25,536 bases of DNA, taken from CAZUZD01 sp964624465 (GTDB taxonomy: Bacteria; Planctomycetota; Planctomycetia; Isosphaerales; Isosphaeraceae). The notes under the pieces were generated by a model, which worked only from the letters and a program-made list of their open reading frames with translations, was not told the DNA's origin and searched no databases. Made by a program: the position numbers and the translations under genes. Position 1 is the stretch's first letter. Every line of letters starts with the position of its first letter. Positions 7,084 to 15,267 of this stretch are shown here, piece by piece. Location: positions 1-25,536 of the forward strand of contig CAZUZD010000052.1 in NCBI GenBank assembly GCA_964624465.1, given 5' to 3'.

Positions 7084-7767
7084 TCAGACGTCGATGCCCA
7101 GGCGGTACCGCAGCTCGTCGAACTGGTCCTTGTAGACGTCGTCGGTCGAGTGCAGGTGCTCGGCCTCGGAGAGGAACTTCAGGGAGTCGTCGCGGCGGAG
7201 GCCGTGGTCGAGGAGGATCCGCTCGAACGGCTCGAGGTCGTGGGCGTAGACGAACAGGAGCTTGTGCTCGTCGAACTGGACCTCCATCGGGCCGGCCGGG
7301 TTCAGCGCGGCCAGGCCGGTGCAGCCGTCGTTCAGGAGCAGGTCCTCGTAGTCGTAGAGGGTGCTCTTGAGGATGACGGTGTCCATGTGCTCGCGGTACA
7401 GGTCGTCGTGCGAGCCGGGCTCGCTCTCGTGGCTCGACTCCATGACCACGTCGACCTCGTCGCCGAGGGGCTCGAGCAGGTCCATGAAGATCTCGAAGAG
7501 CCGGTCCGACGAGATGCTGGCGGCCAGCACGGGCATCGTGTTGCCGCTCTCCGGGTCGCGGTAGACGTCGCGCCGGTAGCCCTCGCGGGGCACGACCTCC
7601 AGCCCGATCGACGGCCGGACGGCGTCGGTCAGGGTGAAGCTGCCATAGCGGCCGACCTTCAAGTGCGCGTCGAGCTCCTCCTGGCTCAGGTCGTCGAAGC
7701 TGGTACGAGGCATACGGCTCGGATTGGTGCGCAGCACCCGCTCGAGAAACCGTTGAATGAAGCTCAT
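7084..7767 (-). CDS. Hypothetical acidic cytoplasmic protein, 227 aa
   Basis: The ATG at 7765-7767 has GGAGGGG about ten bases upstream and begins MSFIQRFLERVLR. The protein is soluble, rich in Asp, Glu and Leu, and has no signal or membrane segment. It starts with an amphipathic helix. Visible features are an SFDDLSQEELDAHLKVGRYG segment, a SSHESEPGSHDDLYREHMD stretch rich in His and acidic residues, and a C-terminus with AHDLEPFERILLDHGLRRDD. I do not recognise the family. It appears monocistronic: a strong hairpin follows its stop and a long gene-free region precedes it. Confidence 0.72.
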   Translation of the reverse strand: MSFIQRFLERVLRTNPSRMPRTSFDDLSQEELDAHLKVGRYGSFTLTDAVRPSIGLEVVPREGYRRDVYRDPESGNTMPVLAASISSDRLFEIFMDLLEPLGDEVDVVMESSHESEPGSHDDLYREHMDTVILKSTLYDYEDLLLNDGCTGLAALNPAGPMEVQFDEHKLLFVYAHDLEPFERILLDHGLRRDDSLKFLSEAEHLHSTDDVYKDQFDELRYRLGIDV

Positions 7768-8513
7768 CGGGATGGGTCCCCTCCTACCCGCGACAGAAGA
7801 CGTATGAGATCGCAAGCAGATCCTCGGACCGCGTCGGGAACGGGTTCGGGGCCATCGGCGCCCGCGAATCCGGCCATCCCAGGCTTCAATTCTCCCGACA
7901 CCGCGCCCATGGGGACCCAACATCGATCAGATCCACCCCGGGGACGGTCGCCTCTCCTTCGGCACCGTTCGTACACCGTTCTCCTATATATACCACGTGG
8001 ACCGTCCGAAACCTGCCCGCTGCGGAAAACAAGTTGAAGGGGACCGACAGGGCAGGCCGAAGGCTCGGTGGTATCCAGAATCCCACTCGGGACCGGTGTC
8101 GTAATCGAACGGGAAAACTCGAATCGCAAAGCCGATGCCACGTCTCCGGCCCGACGGCGGCGCGGGGCCGCTCGGCCCGGCGGCGATGGGACTTGAGTCG
8201 ATTTCGGATTTTTCTCCGGGGGTCGCCGTGTCGGCCGAAGTCTGTACAAACTTCAAGACGGTGGTGGCGGTCTCCGTGTGACCCTGAGGGTTGCGCTGCC
8301 CATTCCGACGGTGGCGGGGCCGGGACGGGAACCCCGGGGGCCACCCGGGGATGGGGCCGGGCGGCGGGCCGATCATTCGGGTCCGGACGGTTGCCCGGCC
8401 GCGGGGCCGATGCGACAATGCCGGCCATCAACCCGGATGGGGCGCGGGCGGCCGCCGAGGGCCCCGGCGCGACGCCACGGGCCCGACCCCGACACCCCAG
8501 GCAGGCCACGGTC
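7768..8513. other. Gene-free region of 746 bp between divergent genes
   Basis: No convincing coding region is seen. It is less GC-rich than its surroundings in places. On the minus strand, TGG-TATATA (7995-7987) is an extended -10 candidate for the 227-aa gene, with a leader of about 210 nt and no good -35. The palindrome CCACGTGG (7993-8000) overlaps it. A 7-bp hairpin (8332-8338 with 8344-8350) lies nearer the dipeptidase. Open frames running through here into the dipeptidase look like read-through: Arg-rich composition and no family similarity. Confidence 0.5.
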
Positions 8514-9890
8514 ATGGGCAGCACGCTCGCGAAGGTCGACGGCTACCTCGAACAGCATCGCGGCGCCTTCGAGGAGCAGCTCAAGGCCCTGCTGCGGATC
8601 CCCAGCGTCAGCGCCCAGCCGGACCACGACGCCGACACCCGTCGCGCCGCCGAGTTCGTCCGCGACGACCTCCGCGCCATGGGCGTGCCCGCCGAGCTGA
8701 TCGAGTTCCCCAAGGGCCACCCGATCGTCTACGGCGAGCGGCTCGACGCCCCCGGCCAGCCCACGGTGCTCCTCTACGGCCACTACGACGTCCAGCCCCC
8801 CGAGCCGCTCGAGCCCTGGACCTCCCCCCCGTTCGAGCCCACCGAGCGCAACGGCAACCTCTACGCCCGCGGCGCCACCGACGACAAGGGCCAGATGTTC
8901 ACCCACCTCAAGGCGGTGGAGGCCTGGCTCAAGACCGTCGGCACCCTGCCGGTGAACGTCAAGATCCTGATCGAGGGCGAGGAGGAGGTCGGCGGCGCCA
9001 ACCTCGAAGGCTACGTCGCCGCCCACGCCGCGAAGCTCGCCTGCGACTACGCGGTCATCTCCGACACCAGCCAGTTCGCCCCCGGCATCCCGGCCATCAC
9101 CTATGGCCTGAAGGGCCTGGCCTACTTCGAGCTCCGCGTGCAGGGGGCCAACCGCGACCTGCACTCCGGCACCTTCGGCGGCGCCGTCCAGAACCCGATC
9201 AACGCCCTCTGCACCATCCTGGCCAGCCTCAAGGACGCCGACGGCCGGATCCTGATCGACGGGTTCTACGACGCCGTCCGCCCCTTGCAGGACTGGGAGC
9301 GGTCGGCCTTCGCCGCGCTGCCGTTCGACGAGGAGGAGTTCCGCGCCGAGCTGGCGGTGCCCGAGGTCTTCGGCGAGGCAACCTACACGACCCTGGAGCG
9401 GAAGTGGGCCCGGCCCACCTGCGACATCAACGGCATCTGGGGCGGCTACGCCGGCCCCGGGCCCAAGACGGTGCTCCCCGGCAAGGCGGGGGCCAAGCTC
9501 AGCTTCCGGCTCGTGCCCGACCAGGACCACCACGCCATCGCCGAGCTGCTGGGCCGGCACCTGGCCAAGGTCTGCCCGCCGGGCGTGACCTGGGAGCTGG
9601 AGGTCATGCATGGCGCCCCGGCCGTGCTGGTCGAGACCGAGAGCCCCGGCTTCGCCGCCGCTGCCCGGGCCATCGAGGCCGGCTTCGGCCGCCGCCCGGT
9701 GCTCATGCGCGAGGGCGGCTCGATCCCCGTCGTCGGCCTGCTCAAGACGCACCTGGGCGTCGACACCCTGCTGCTGGGCTGGGGCCAGAACGACGACAAC
9801 CTGCACGGCCCCAACGAGAAGTTCTCGCTGGCCGACTTCCACAAGGGCATCAAGGCCAGCGCCCACCTGCTGGCCGAGCTCGCCGGCTGA
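8514..9890 (+). CDS. M20 family dipeptidase / metallopeptidase (CNDP2/PepV-like)
   Basis: The protein has 458 aa, normal for M20 dipeptidases. It hydrolyses dipeptides or similar amides using two zinc ions in the cytoplasm. All expected ligands are visible: H90 in GHYDVQPPEP, D123-D124 in GATDDKGQ, the catalytic/metal Glu cluster at 156-158 in EGEEEVGG, D184 in ISDTSQ, and H431 in NLHGPNEKF. H217 in DLHSGTFGG is the dimerisation-domain His that reaches into the neighbouring active site. The start at 8514 fits the family N-terminus (LAKVDGYLEQ...LLRIPSVS). An ATG at 8418 would add a Pro/Arg-rich extension and is less likely. serS follows 110 bp downstream on the same strand. Confidence 0.93.
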   Translation: MGSTLAKVDGYLEQHRGAFEEQLKALLRIPSVSAQPDHDADTRRAAEFVRDDLRAMGVPAELIEFPKGHPIVYGERLDAPGQPTVLLYGHYDVQPPEPLEPWTSPPFEPTERNGNLYARGATDDKGQMFTHLKAVEAWLKTVGTLPVNVKILIEGEEEVGGANLEGYVAAHAAKLACDYAVISDTSQFAPGIPAITYGLKGLAYFELRVQGANRDLHSGTFGGAVQNPINALCTILASLKDADGRILIDGFYDAVRPLQDWERSAFAALPFDEEEFRAELAVPEVFGEATYTTLERKWARPTCDINGIWGGYAGPGPKTVLPGKAGAKLSFRLVPDQDHHAIAELLGRHLAKVCPPGVTWELEVMHGAPAVLVETESPGFAAAARAIEAGFGRRPVLMREGGSIPVVGLLKTHLGVDTLLLGWGQNDDNLHGPNEKFSLADFHKGIKASAHLLAELAG

Positions 9891-10000
9891 GCCCCGCCGC
9901 CGCCCCGACCTGACCTCCGAACGCCCGCGCCGGCGGCCCGGCCCTGCCCGTGGCCGCCGGTTTCCGTGACCGCCTCGTCCCCGTCGCTGAAGGCCCCGCC

Positions 10001-11296
10001 ATGCTGGATCTGAAGTTCGTCCTGGCCCACCCCGAGGTCGTCCGGCAGAACTGCGTCGACCGGAACCTGCCGGCCGAGGTCATCGAGGAGCTGGACAAGG
10101 TCCTCGAGCTCGAGACCCGCCGCCGCGTGGTGCTCCAGCAGGTCGAGGAGATCCGCCGCCGCCAGAACGAGGTGGCCCAGGCCACCGGCAAGGAGAAGGA
10201 CCCCGCCCGCCGCGCCGAGCTGGTCGCCGAGGGCAAGCGGCTCAAGGGGGAAGTTGTCGAGCAGGACGAGACCCTCCGCAGCCTCGACGAGACCGTCAAG
10301 CGCCGGCTGGTCCGGATCCCGAACCTCACCCACCCCGACGCCCCCATCGGCCAGACCGAGGACGCGAACAGGGTCCTCCGCACCTGGGGCACCCCGCGCG
10401 CCTTCGACTTCACGCCGAAGGACCACGTCGAGCTCGGCAAGGCCCTGGACCTGATCGACTTCGAGGCCGGGGCCAAGGTCGCCGGCCAGGGGTTTTACTT
10501 TCTGAAGAATGACGGGGCGCTGCTCGACCTCGCCTTGCAGCAGTTCGCCATTCGCCGGCTGATCGCCGAGGGGTTCACCCCGGTGATCACCCCCGACCTG
10601 GCGCGGACCTCGGTGCTGGAGGGCATCGGCTTCAACCCCCGCGGCCCCGAGACCCAGGTCTACTCGGTCGAGGGGACCGACCTGAGCCTGGTCGGCACCG
10701 CCGAGATCACCCTCGGCGGCATGCTCGCCGACGAGGTGCTCGAGGCCGAGCAGCTGCCAATCAAGTACGTCGGCCTCTCGCACTGCTTCCGCACCGAGGC
10801 GGGCGCCTCGGGCCGCGCCAGCAAGGGCCTGTACCGGGTCCACCAGTTCACCAAGGTCGAGATGTTCGCCTTCACCGAGGGGACCACCGAGGCCTCGGGC
10901 GCCATGCACCTGGAGCTGCTGCGGATCGAGGAGGAGCTGTTCCAGGCGCTCGGCCTGCCGTACCGCGTGCTCGACATCTGCTCGGGCGACCTGGGCGGGC
11001 CGGCCTACCGCAAGTTCGACCTCGAGGCCTGGATGCCCGGCCGCGGCGAGGGGGGCGAGTACGGCGAGGTGACCAGCACCTCCGACTGCACCGACTACCA
11101 GGCCCGCCGCCTGGGCATCCGCTACCGCCCGGCCGGCCAGAAGGGCACGCGGTTCGTCCACACCCTCAACGGCACGGCCATCGCGCTCAGCCGCGCCATC
11201 CTGGCGATCCTGGAGACGTACCAGCAGGCCGACGGCACGATCGTGGTGCCCGAGGTGCTCCGCCCGTACCTCGGCAAGGACGTCATCGGCGCCTGA
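10001..11296 (+). CDS. serS: Seryl-tRNA synthetase
   Basis: This class II synthetase charges tRNA-Ser (and tRNA-Sec where present) with serine. It has 431 aa, the usual length. It starts with MLDLKFVLAHPEVVRQN, then the N-terminal antiparallel coiled-coil arm (about 35-105) that grips the tRNA long arm. The catalytic core shows GTAEITLGGM (T233-A-E235, serine binding), motif 2 (SHCFRTEAGASGR, R264), and motif 3-type elements EVTSTSDCTDYQARR (E356) and NGTAIALSRAILAILE (N390). GAAGG lies seven bases upstream of the ATG. The last 11 codons and stop are duplicated 179 bp downstream, flanking a palindromic element. Confidence 0.97.
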   Translation: MLDLKFVLAHPEVVRQNCVDRNLPAEVIEELDKVLELETRRRVVLQQVEEIRRRQNEVAQATGKEKDPARRAELVAEGKRLKGEVVEQDETLRSLDETVKRRLVRIPNLTHPDAPIGQTEDANRVLRTWGTPRAFDFTPKDHVELGKALDLIDFEAGAKVAGQGFYFLKNDGALLDLALQQFAIRRLIAEGFTPVITPDLARTSVLEGIGFNPRGPETQVYSVEGTDLSLVGTAEITLGGMLADEVLEAEQLPIKYVGLSHCFRTEAGASGRASKGLYRVHQFTKVEMFAFTEGTTEASGAMHLELLRIEEELFQALGLPYRVLDICSGDLGGPAYRKFDLEAWMPGRGEGGEYGEVTSTSDCTDYQARRLGIRYRPAGQKGTRFVHTLNGTAIALSRAILAILETYQQADGTIVVPEVLRPYLGKDVIGA

Positions 11297-11299
11297 GCC
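11264..11299 (+). repeat. 36-bp duplication, copy 1 (3' end of serS)
   Basis: This copy contains the last 11 codons and stop of serS. It matches 11443-11478 at 35 of 36 positions; the single difference would change Gly to Asp in the dead copy. Sequences outside the 36 bp do not match. Confidence 0.95.
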
Positions 11300-11329
11300 G
11301 CGCCGCCTGCAGAGCCTGTCCAGGGCAGT

Positions 11330-11442
11330 GCCACGGGTGGCCGGATCCTGGATCGCAACCCTGGGTGCCCGGGGTCTCGGCACGAGACCCCGGCGCAGGT
11401 GAGGGGCACCGGGGGTCTCGCCAGCGAGATCCCAGCCACCGG
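11330..11442. repeat. Palindromic element between the two serS-end copies
   Basis: It contains a perfect 9-bp hairpin (GGGGTCTCG 11371-11379 with CGAGACCCC 11383-11391), a second hairpin (GGGGTCTCG-CCAG-CGAGATCCC, one wobble) and outer GGTGGC / GCCACC ends. The segment CTGGGTGCCCGGGG resembles the 49-bp repeat at 5756, and the outer ends resemble the repeats at 14003 and 14132. The rest of the serS-mgtE gap (11479-11781) holds no gene I can support. Confidence 0.7.
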
Positions 11443-11478
11443 CCGTACCTCGACAAGGACGTCATCGGCGCCTGAGCC
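11443..11478 (+). repeat. 36-bp duplication, copy 2
   Basis: This is the non-coding second copy of the serS 3' end, including its TGA. It directly abuts the right edge of the palindromic element. Confidence 0.95.
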
Positions 11479-11781
11479 TCTGGCTCCCGGACCCCGGCCG
11501 GGCCGGAATCCGGGGGCGTCGGTTTCCCTGGGGCCGACCGTTCCGCTACCCTGGACGGCTCGGGTCGGGCGCTTCGGCCCGCCGCCGTGGGGACCCGGGC
11601 CGGCGATGCCGCGGCCCGGCCATCGCGTCGGCGTCGGGTCGAACCGCCCGTCGGGATCGGAACGGGAGCGATCGTCTCAGGCCGATCGGGCGCCGCCAGG
11701 CGCCCGCGGCGGCGATCGCGTGCCGGCCGCGAGGGCCGCGCCGGCGGCCCGGGGCCACGGGGCGATGGGGGAGGGGACCGG

Positions 11782-13158
11782 ATGCGCAACCCGCTGCTGG
11801 TGCCCGACCTCCGCGAGCTGATCCAGGCCGGCGAGGCCGACGTCGTCCGCGAGTTCCTCGCCGACCACCACCCGGCCCGGATCGCCGAGCTGATCGAGGA
11901 CCTCGAGCCCGGCGAGGGGGACGCGATCCTCGCCGGCCTGGAGCCGCGGGTCTCGGCCGAGGTCATGACCTACCTCGACACCGGCATGCAGGAGCGGATC
12001 GTCGAGGCGATGCAGCCGGCCGACGCCGCCACGCTCATGCAGTTCATGTCGCACGACGACCGCGCCGACCTGGTCAAGCGGCTCGACGACGACGTGGTCG
12101 ACGCCATCCTCCGCCGCCTGGCGCACGCCGAGCGCGAGGACATCCGCCGGCTGGCCGCCTACGAGCCGGGCACCGCCGGCGGCGTGATGACGACCGACTA
12201 CGTCGCCCTGCCGCCCGACATCAGCGTCCGCGAGGCCATGGACCGCCTCCGCCGCGAGGCCCCCGACCGCGAGACGATTTATTACACCTACGTCGTCGAC
12301 GAGAACCGCCGGCTCCGCGGGTTCATCTCCTTGAAGAACCTCCTCCTGGCCCGCCCGCGCGCCATGATCGAGGACATCATGAAGGAGGACCTGATCCTCG
12401 TGCGCGTCGACGAGGACCAGGAGAGCGTCGCTCGCAAGATCGAGGAGTACGACCTGATCGCGATCCCGGTCGTCGACCCCGAGAACCGGCTCGTCGGCAT
12501 CGTCACGCACGACGACGCCGTCGACATTCTCCGGCAGGAGCAGACCAAGGACATGCTCCAGTTCGGCGGCGTCGCCGCCGAGTCGGAGTCGAGCGAGGAC
12601 TCGTACTGGGACGGCCACATCACCCAGTCGGTCCGGCGCCGGATCGGCTGGCTCCTGCTCCTGTTCTTCGGCGGGGCGATCACCAGCACGGTCGTGCGGA
12701 TGTTTCACTGGGTCGACGGCCGGTTCCCGGCGATCGAGTTCGGCGCCTTCATCCCGCTCTTGATCGGCACCGGCGGCAACGCCGGCAGCCAGACCGTCGG
12801 CACGATCATCCGCGGCCTCTCGCTGGGGGAAATCCATCCCGAGGACGCGCCCCGGGTTCTGCTCCGCGAGGTGACCACCGGGGTGCTGCTGGGCGCGCTG
12901 CTGGGGGTGCTCGGCTTCGGGTTCACGATCGTGTTCCTGCGGCAGACGCCCACCTTCGCGCTGGTGATCGCGCTGGCGATCCTGGGCATCTGCATCTGGG
13001 CCAACGCGGTCGGCTCGATGGTGCCGCTGCTGGCCCAGCGGCTGGGCATCGACCCGGCCGTGGTGTCGGCCCCCCTGATCTCGACGCTGGTCGACGCCAC
13101 CGGCCTGGTCATCTTCTACTCGGTGGCGATCGTCGTGCTGATCCACCTGTTCGGCTGA
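11782..13158 (+). CDS. mgtE: MgtE family magnesium transporter
   Basis: The protein has 458 aa, the normal length. MgtE is an inner-membrane homodimeric Mg2+ channel gated by cytoplasmic Mg2+. The N-terminal superhelical domain (residues 1-135) is followed by two CBS domains (about 137-200 and 200-258), a connecting helix with SYWDGHITQSVRRRIGW, and a five-helix membrane domain from about 290. The signature FIPLLIGTGGNAGSQ (N333) and D438 in STLVDATGLVIFY, which lines the pore, are present. The ATG at 11782 has GGAGGGG about five bases upstream and starts exactly where the family does. The open frame upstream to 11587 is Arg/Gly-rich and not conserved in kind. A creatininase-family gene follows after 32 bp, so the two are probably co-transcribed. 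Confidence 0.96.
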   Translation: MRNPLLVPDLRELIQAGEADVVREFLADHHPARIAELIEDLEPGEGDAILAGLEPRVSAEVMTYLDTGMQERIVEAMQPADAATLMQFMSHDDRADLVKRLDDDVVDAILRRLAHAEREDIRRLAAYEPGTAGGVMTTDYVALPPDISVREAMDRLRREAPDRETIYYTYVVDENRRLRGFISLKNLLLARPRAMIEDIMKEDLILVRVDEDQESVARKIEEYDLIAIPVVDPENRLVGIVTHDDAVDILRQEQTKDMLQFGGVAAESESSEDSYWDGHITQSVRRRIGWLLLLFFGGAITSTVVRMFHWVDGRFPAIEFGAFIPLLIGTGGNAGSQTVGTIIRGLSLGEIHPEDAPRVLLREVTTGVLLGALLGVLGFGFTIVFLRQTPTFALVIALAILGICIWANAVGSMVPLLAQRLGIDPAVVSAPLISTLVDATGLVIFYSVAIVVLIHLFG

Positions 13159-13190
13159 CCCCGCCGCCACTCCCCGGAGCCGACCCGCCG

Positions 13191-13934
13191 ATGAAGTTCG
13201 CCGAGCTGACGGCCCCCGCCATCCGGGCCCTCGACCGCGACCGTACGCTCGTCGTGGCGCCCATCGCCGCCTGCGAGCAGCACAGCGACCACCTGCCGGT
13301 GATCACCGACACGATCCTCTGCGGCGCCGTGGCCGACGGCCTCGACGCCGCCATGCCCGACCGCGTGCTGGTGCTGCCCGTGCAGTGGCTGGGCGCCAGC
13401 GACCACCATCTCGCCTTCGGCGGCACGCTCACCGCCAGCCTGCCGACGTACGAGGCGATGCTCGTCGAGCTGCTCACGCCGCTCTTGAACGCCGGGTTCC
13501 GCCGGATGTTCCTGCTCAACGGCCACGGCGGCAACATCGACCCCCTGCGGGTGGCGCTGCGGCGGCTCGACGCCGCGTACCCGAAGGCGATCCTCACCGG
13601 CGCCGCCTACTGGGAGCTGGCCGAGCCCGAGCTGGCCGACCTCTGCACCGGGCCCCGCAAGTCGGTCGGCCACGCCTGCGAGATCGAGACCTCGATGATG
13701 CTGCACCTGCGCCCCGACCTGGTGCGCACCGACCTGATCCGCGACGACCCGTGCCCCGCGCCCGAGGCCCTGGGCCCCCTGTTCTGGGCCCGCGACTTCG
13801 GCCGCCGCACCGACCACGGCGCCGTCGGCTACCCCGAGCAGGCCACCGCCGACAAGGGCGAGATGATGCTCGGCGCCGTCGTCCAGCGGCTGGCCGCCGT
13901 GGCCCGTGGTGTGCTCGACCTTCCCCTTTCGTGA
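13191..13934 (+). CDS. Creatininase-family metal-dependent amidohydrolase
   Basis: The protein has 247 aa, typical of the family (creatinine amidohydrolase, MftE and many uncharacterised members). Metal-ligand positions match creatininase spacing: E29, H31 and D40 in ACEQHSDHLPVITD. NGHGGN (H112), GASDHHLAFGGTLT and HACEIETS (E164) follow. Several usual small residues are changed: the family's GS-x-EQHG-PHLP, EH-x-x-FPGT and HAGE become ACEQHSDHLP, DHHLAFGGT and HACE. This suggests a substrate other than creatinine. There is no signal peptide, so it acts in the cytoplasm. GGAG lies about eleven bases upstream. It follows mgtE by 32 bp; no functional link is evident. Confidence 0.9.
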   Translation: MKFAELTAPAIRALDRDRTLVVAPIAACEQHSDHLPVITDTILCGAVADGLDAAMPDRVLVLPVQWLGASDHHLAFGGTLTASLPTYEAMLVELLTPLLNAGFRRMFLLNGHGGNIDPLRVALRRLDAAYPKAILTGAAYWELAEPELADLCTGPRKSVGHACEIETSMMLHLRPDLVRTDLIRDDPCPAPEALGPLFWARDFGRRTDHGAVGYPEQATADKGEMMLGAVVQRLAAVARGVLDLPLS

Positions 13935-14002
13935 TGAGTGGAACGCGGGTGGATCGGGGCCAACTCCCTCAGGCCCGACTCCGGCACGCTCGGACCCGTT
14001 CC

Positions 14003-14078
14003 GGGTGGCTGGGGTCCGTCCTCGGACCCCGGCTTCCCCGGCGCTTCGCCGGGGTCCGCCAGCGGACCCCAGCCACCC
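14003..14078. repeat. 76-bp multi-stem palindromic repeat, copy 1
   Basis: The outer arms are a perfect 16-bp inverted repeat (GGGTGGCTGGGGTCCG / CGGACCCCAGCCACCC). Inside are GGGTCCG-TCCT-CGGACCC and a perfect 8-bp stem CCCCGGCG-CTT-CGCCGGGG, which allow alternative cloverleaf or cruciform folds. Confidence 0.9.
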
Positions 14079-14131
14079 AGATCCGTGTGTCCGCTGTCCG
14101 CTGGTCCTGCTCTCCGAATTGAGATCCTCCA

Positions 14132-14207
14132 GGGTGGCTGGGGTCCGTCCTCGGCCCCCGGCTTTCCCAGCGCTCTCCCGGGGTCCGCCAGCGGACCCCA
14201 GCCACCC
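14132..14207. repeat. 76-bp multi-stem palindromic repeat, copy 2
   Basis: It has the same 76-bp length and direct orientation as copy 1, with a period of 129 bp. The 16-bp outer arms are identical to copy 1, while the inner stem is degraded by several substitutions. Outer arms are therefore conserved better than the inside. The rest of 13935-14297 shows no gene. Confidence 0.9.
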
Positions 14208-14297
14208 GGACCAGCCGACGGAACGAATCGAGAAATCGACGCGCGAACTATTCGCGAACCAGACCGCTCCGGGCCGCCCCCTCAGGATTCTGCCATC

Positions 14298-15191
14298 ATG
14301 CCCAGGCTCGATCGCGAGGAGTACATCGAGCAGGCGTACTTCTTCCACACGTTCCGCGAGCGGCTGATCGACGGCATGCCCGCGCAGGACGTGCTGGGGC
14401 GGATCGGCGACGAGCTGCTCTCGACGACGCGGCTGCCGATGGCCGTCTCGTACCTGCACACCGAGGCGAAGACGATCGGCCTGATCGGCCCGGCCATGCA
14501 GCGGCTGGCGCACTACTTCGCGCCGTTCCAGGCATTCGTCCTGGGCCGCGCCGAGGACGAGAAGGGCCGGTTCACGATGGACCAGGGCCTGCTCATCCTG
14601 GGCCGCGAGGCGACCTATCGCGCCCAGGATCCGCACCCGGCCGGGCTGTTCGTCTACCAGTTCGAGTCGCTGTCGCGGAACCGGCTCGGCTACGGCGCGG
14701 GCCTGGAGGCGATGGCGGCCGACCCGTTCTACGACGAGGCCTGGTCCGACTACATCCTGACCCTGCGGGCCCGGCTGGGCGATGTCGACTTCGCCGACCT
14801 GATCTACGTCCGCTCGGCCTACCACGTCACCGAGCAGCGCCGGCGGCTCCGCGACCCCGACTATCTGCCGAAGTTCCCGATCCTCTTCGGCGAGAAGGAG
14901 GGGAAGATCGCCCGCGCCAACCGCGGCCGCGACCCCATGTACCTCTTCGCCGCCCTCCAGCGCCAGCTCGGCTACCCCGAGGTCCCGCGCCCCAAGCGGG
15001 CCGACGAGCTGGAGGCGCGGGTCGCCGTGCTGGAGCTGAAGCTCAAGGAGCTGGAGAACCGGCTCAAGATCGCCGAGACCGAGGGCCCCGCCGGCCCCGG
15101 CGTCGGCGGCATCGACCTGGCGCAGTTCCAGGTCAAGCCCGAGGACACCGCCGGCCCCCCCGCCGGCTGGGGCGTGCGCGGGGACGAGTGA
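14298..15191 (+). CDS. Conserved-looking hypothetical protein with a C-terminal coiled coil, 297 aa
   Basis: The ATG at 14298 (AGGA about ten bases upstream) begins MPRLDREEYIEQAYFFHTFRERL. The open frame continues upstream through the 76-bp repeats, which are clearly non-coding, so this start is preferred. The protein is soluble, with an aromatic-rich N-terminal region (QAYFFHTFRERLIDGMPAQ). The middle part is rich in Arg, Asp and Tyr. A coiled coil (ELEARVAVLELKLKELENRL) lies near the C-terminus, followed by a Gly/Pro-rich tail. Single-direction length and codon use are consistent with a real gene. I do not recognise the family. Confidence 0.78.
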   Translation: MPRLDREEYIEQAYFFHTFRERLIDGMPAQDVLGRIGDELLSTTRLPMAVSYLHTEAKTIGLIGPAMQRLAHYFAPFQAFVLGRAEDEKGRFTMDQGLLILGREATYRAQDPHPAGLFVYQFESLSRNRLGYGAGLEAMAADPFYDEAWSDYILTLRARLGDVDFADLIYVRSAYHVTEQRRRLRDPDYLPKFPILFGEKEGKIARANRGRDPMYLFAALQRQLGYPEVPRPKRADELEARVAVLELKLKELENRLKIAETEGPAGPGVGGIDLAQFQVKPEDTAGPPAGWGVRGDE

Positions 15192-15267
15192 CGGGTTGGC
15201 CCAGGCCCAGGCGCGGGCTCGGGGCGGGTGGGATGTCCGTGTCAGCCTCCAGAGGACGCGAGATCGC

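Noticed and set aside
7985..7992. TATATATA as a plus-strand promoter for the dipeptidase
   Set aside because: It is over 500 bp from the ATG and has no -35 on that strand. It fits better, though weakly, the minus-strand gene.
8418..8514. Upstream start for the M20 dipeptidase (MPAINPDG...)
   Set aside because: It adds a Pro/Arg-rich extension not typical of the family; homology-like sequence begins right at 8514.
11587..11781. N-terminal extension of MgtE
   Set aside because: Arg/Gly-rich, no membrane or domain content, and a good ribbon of GGAGGGG precedes the ATG at 11782.
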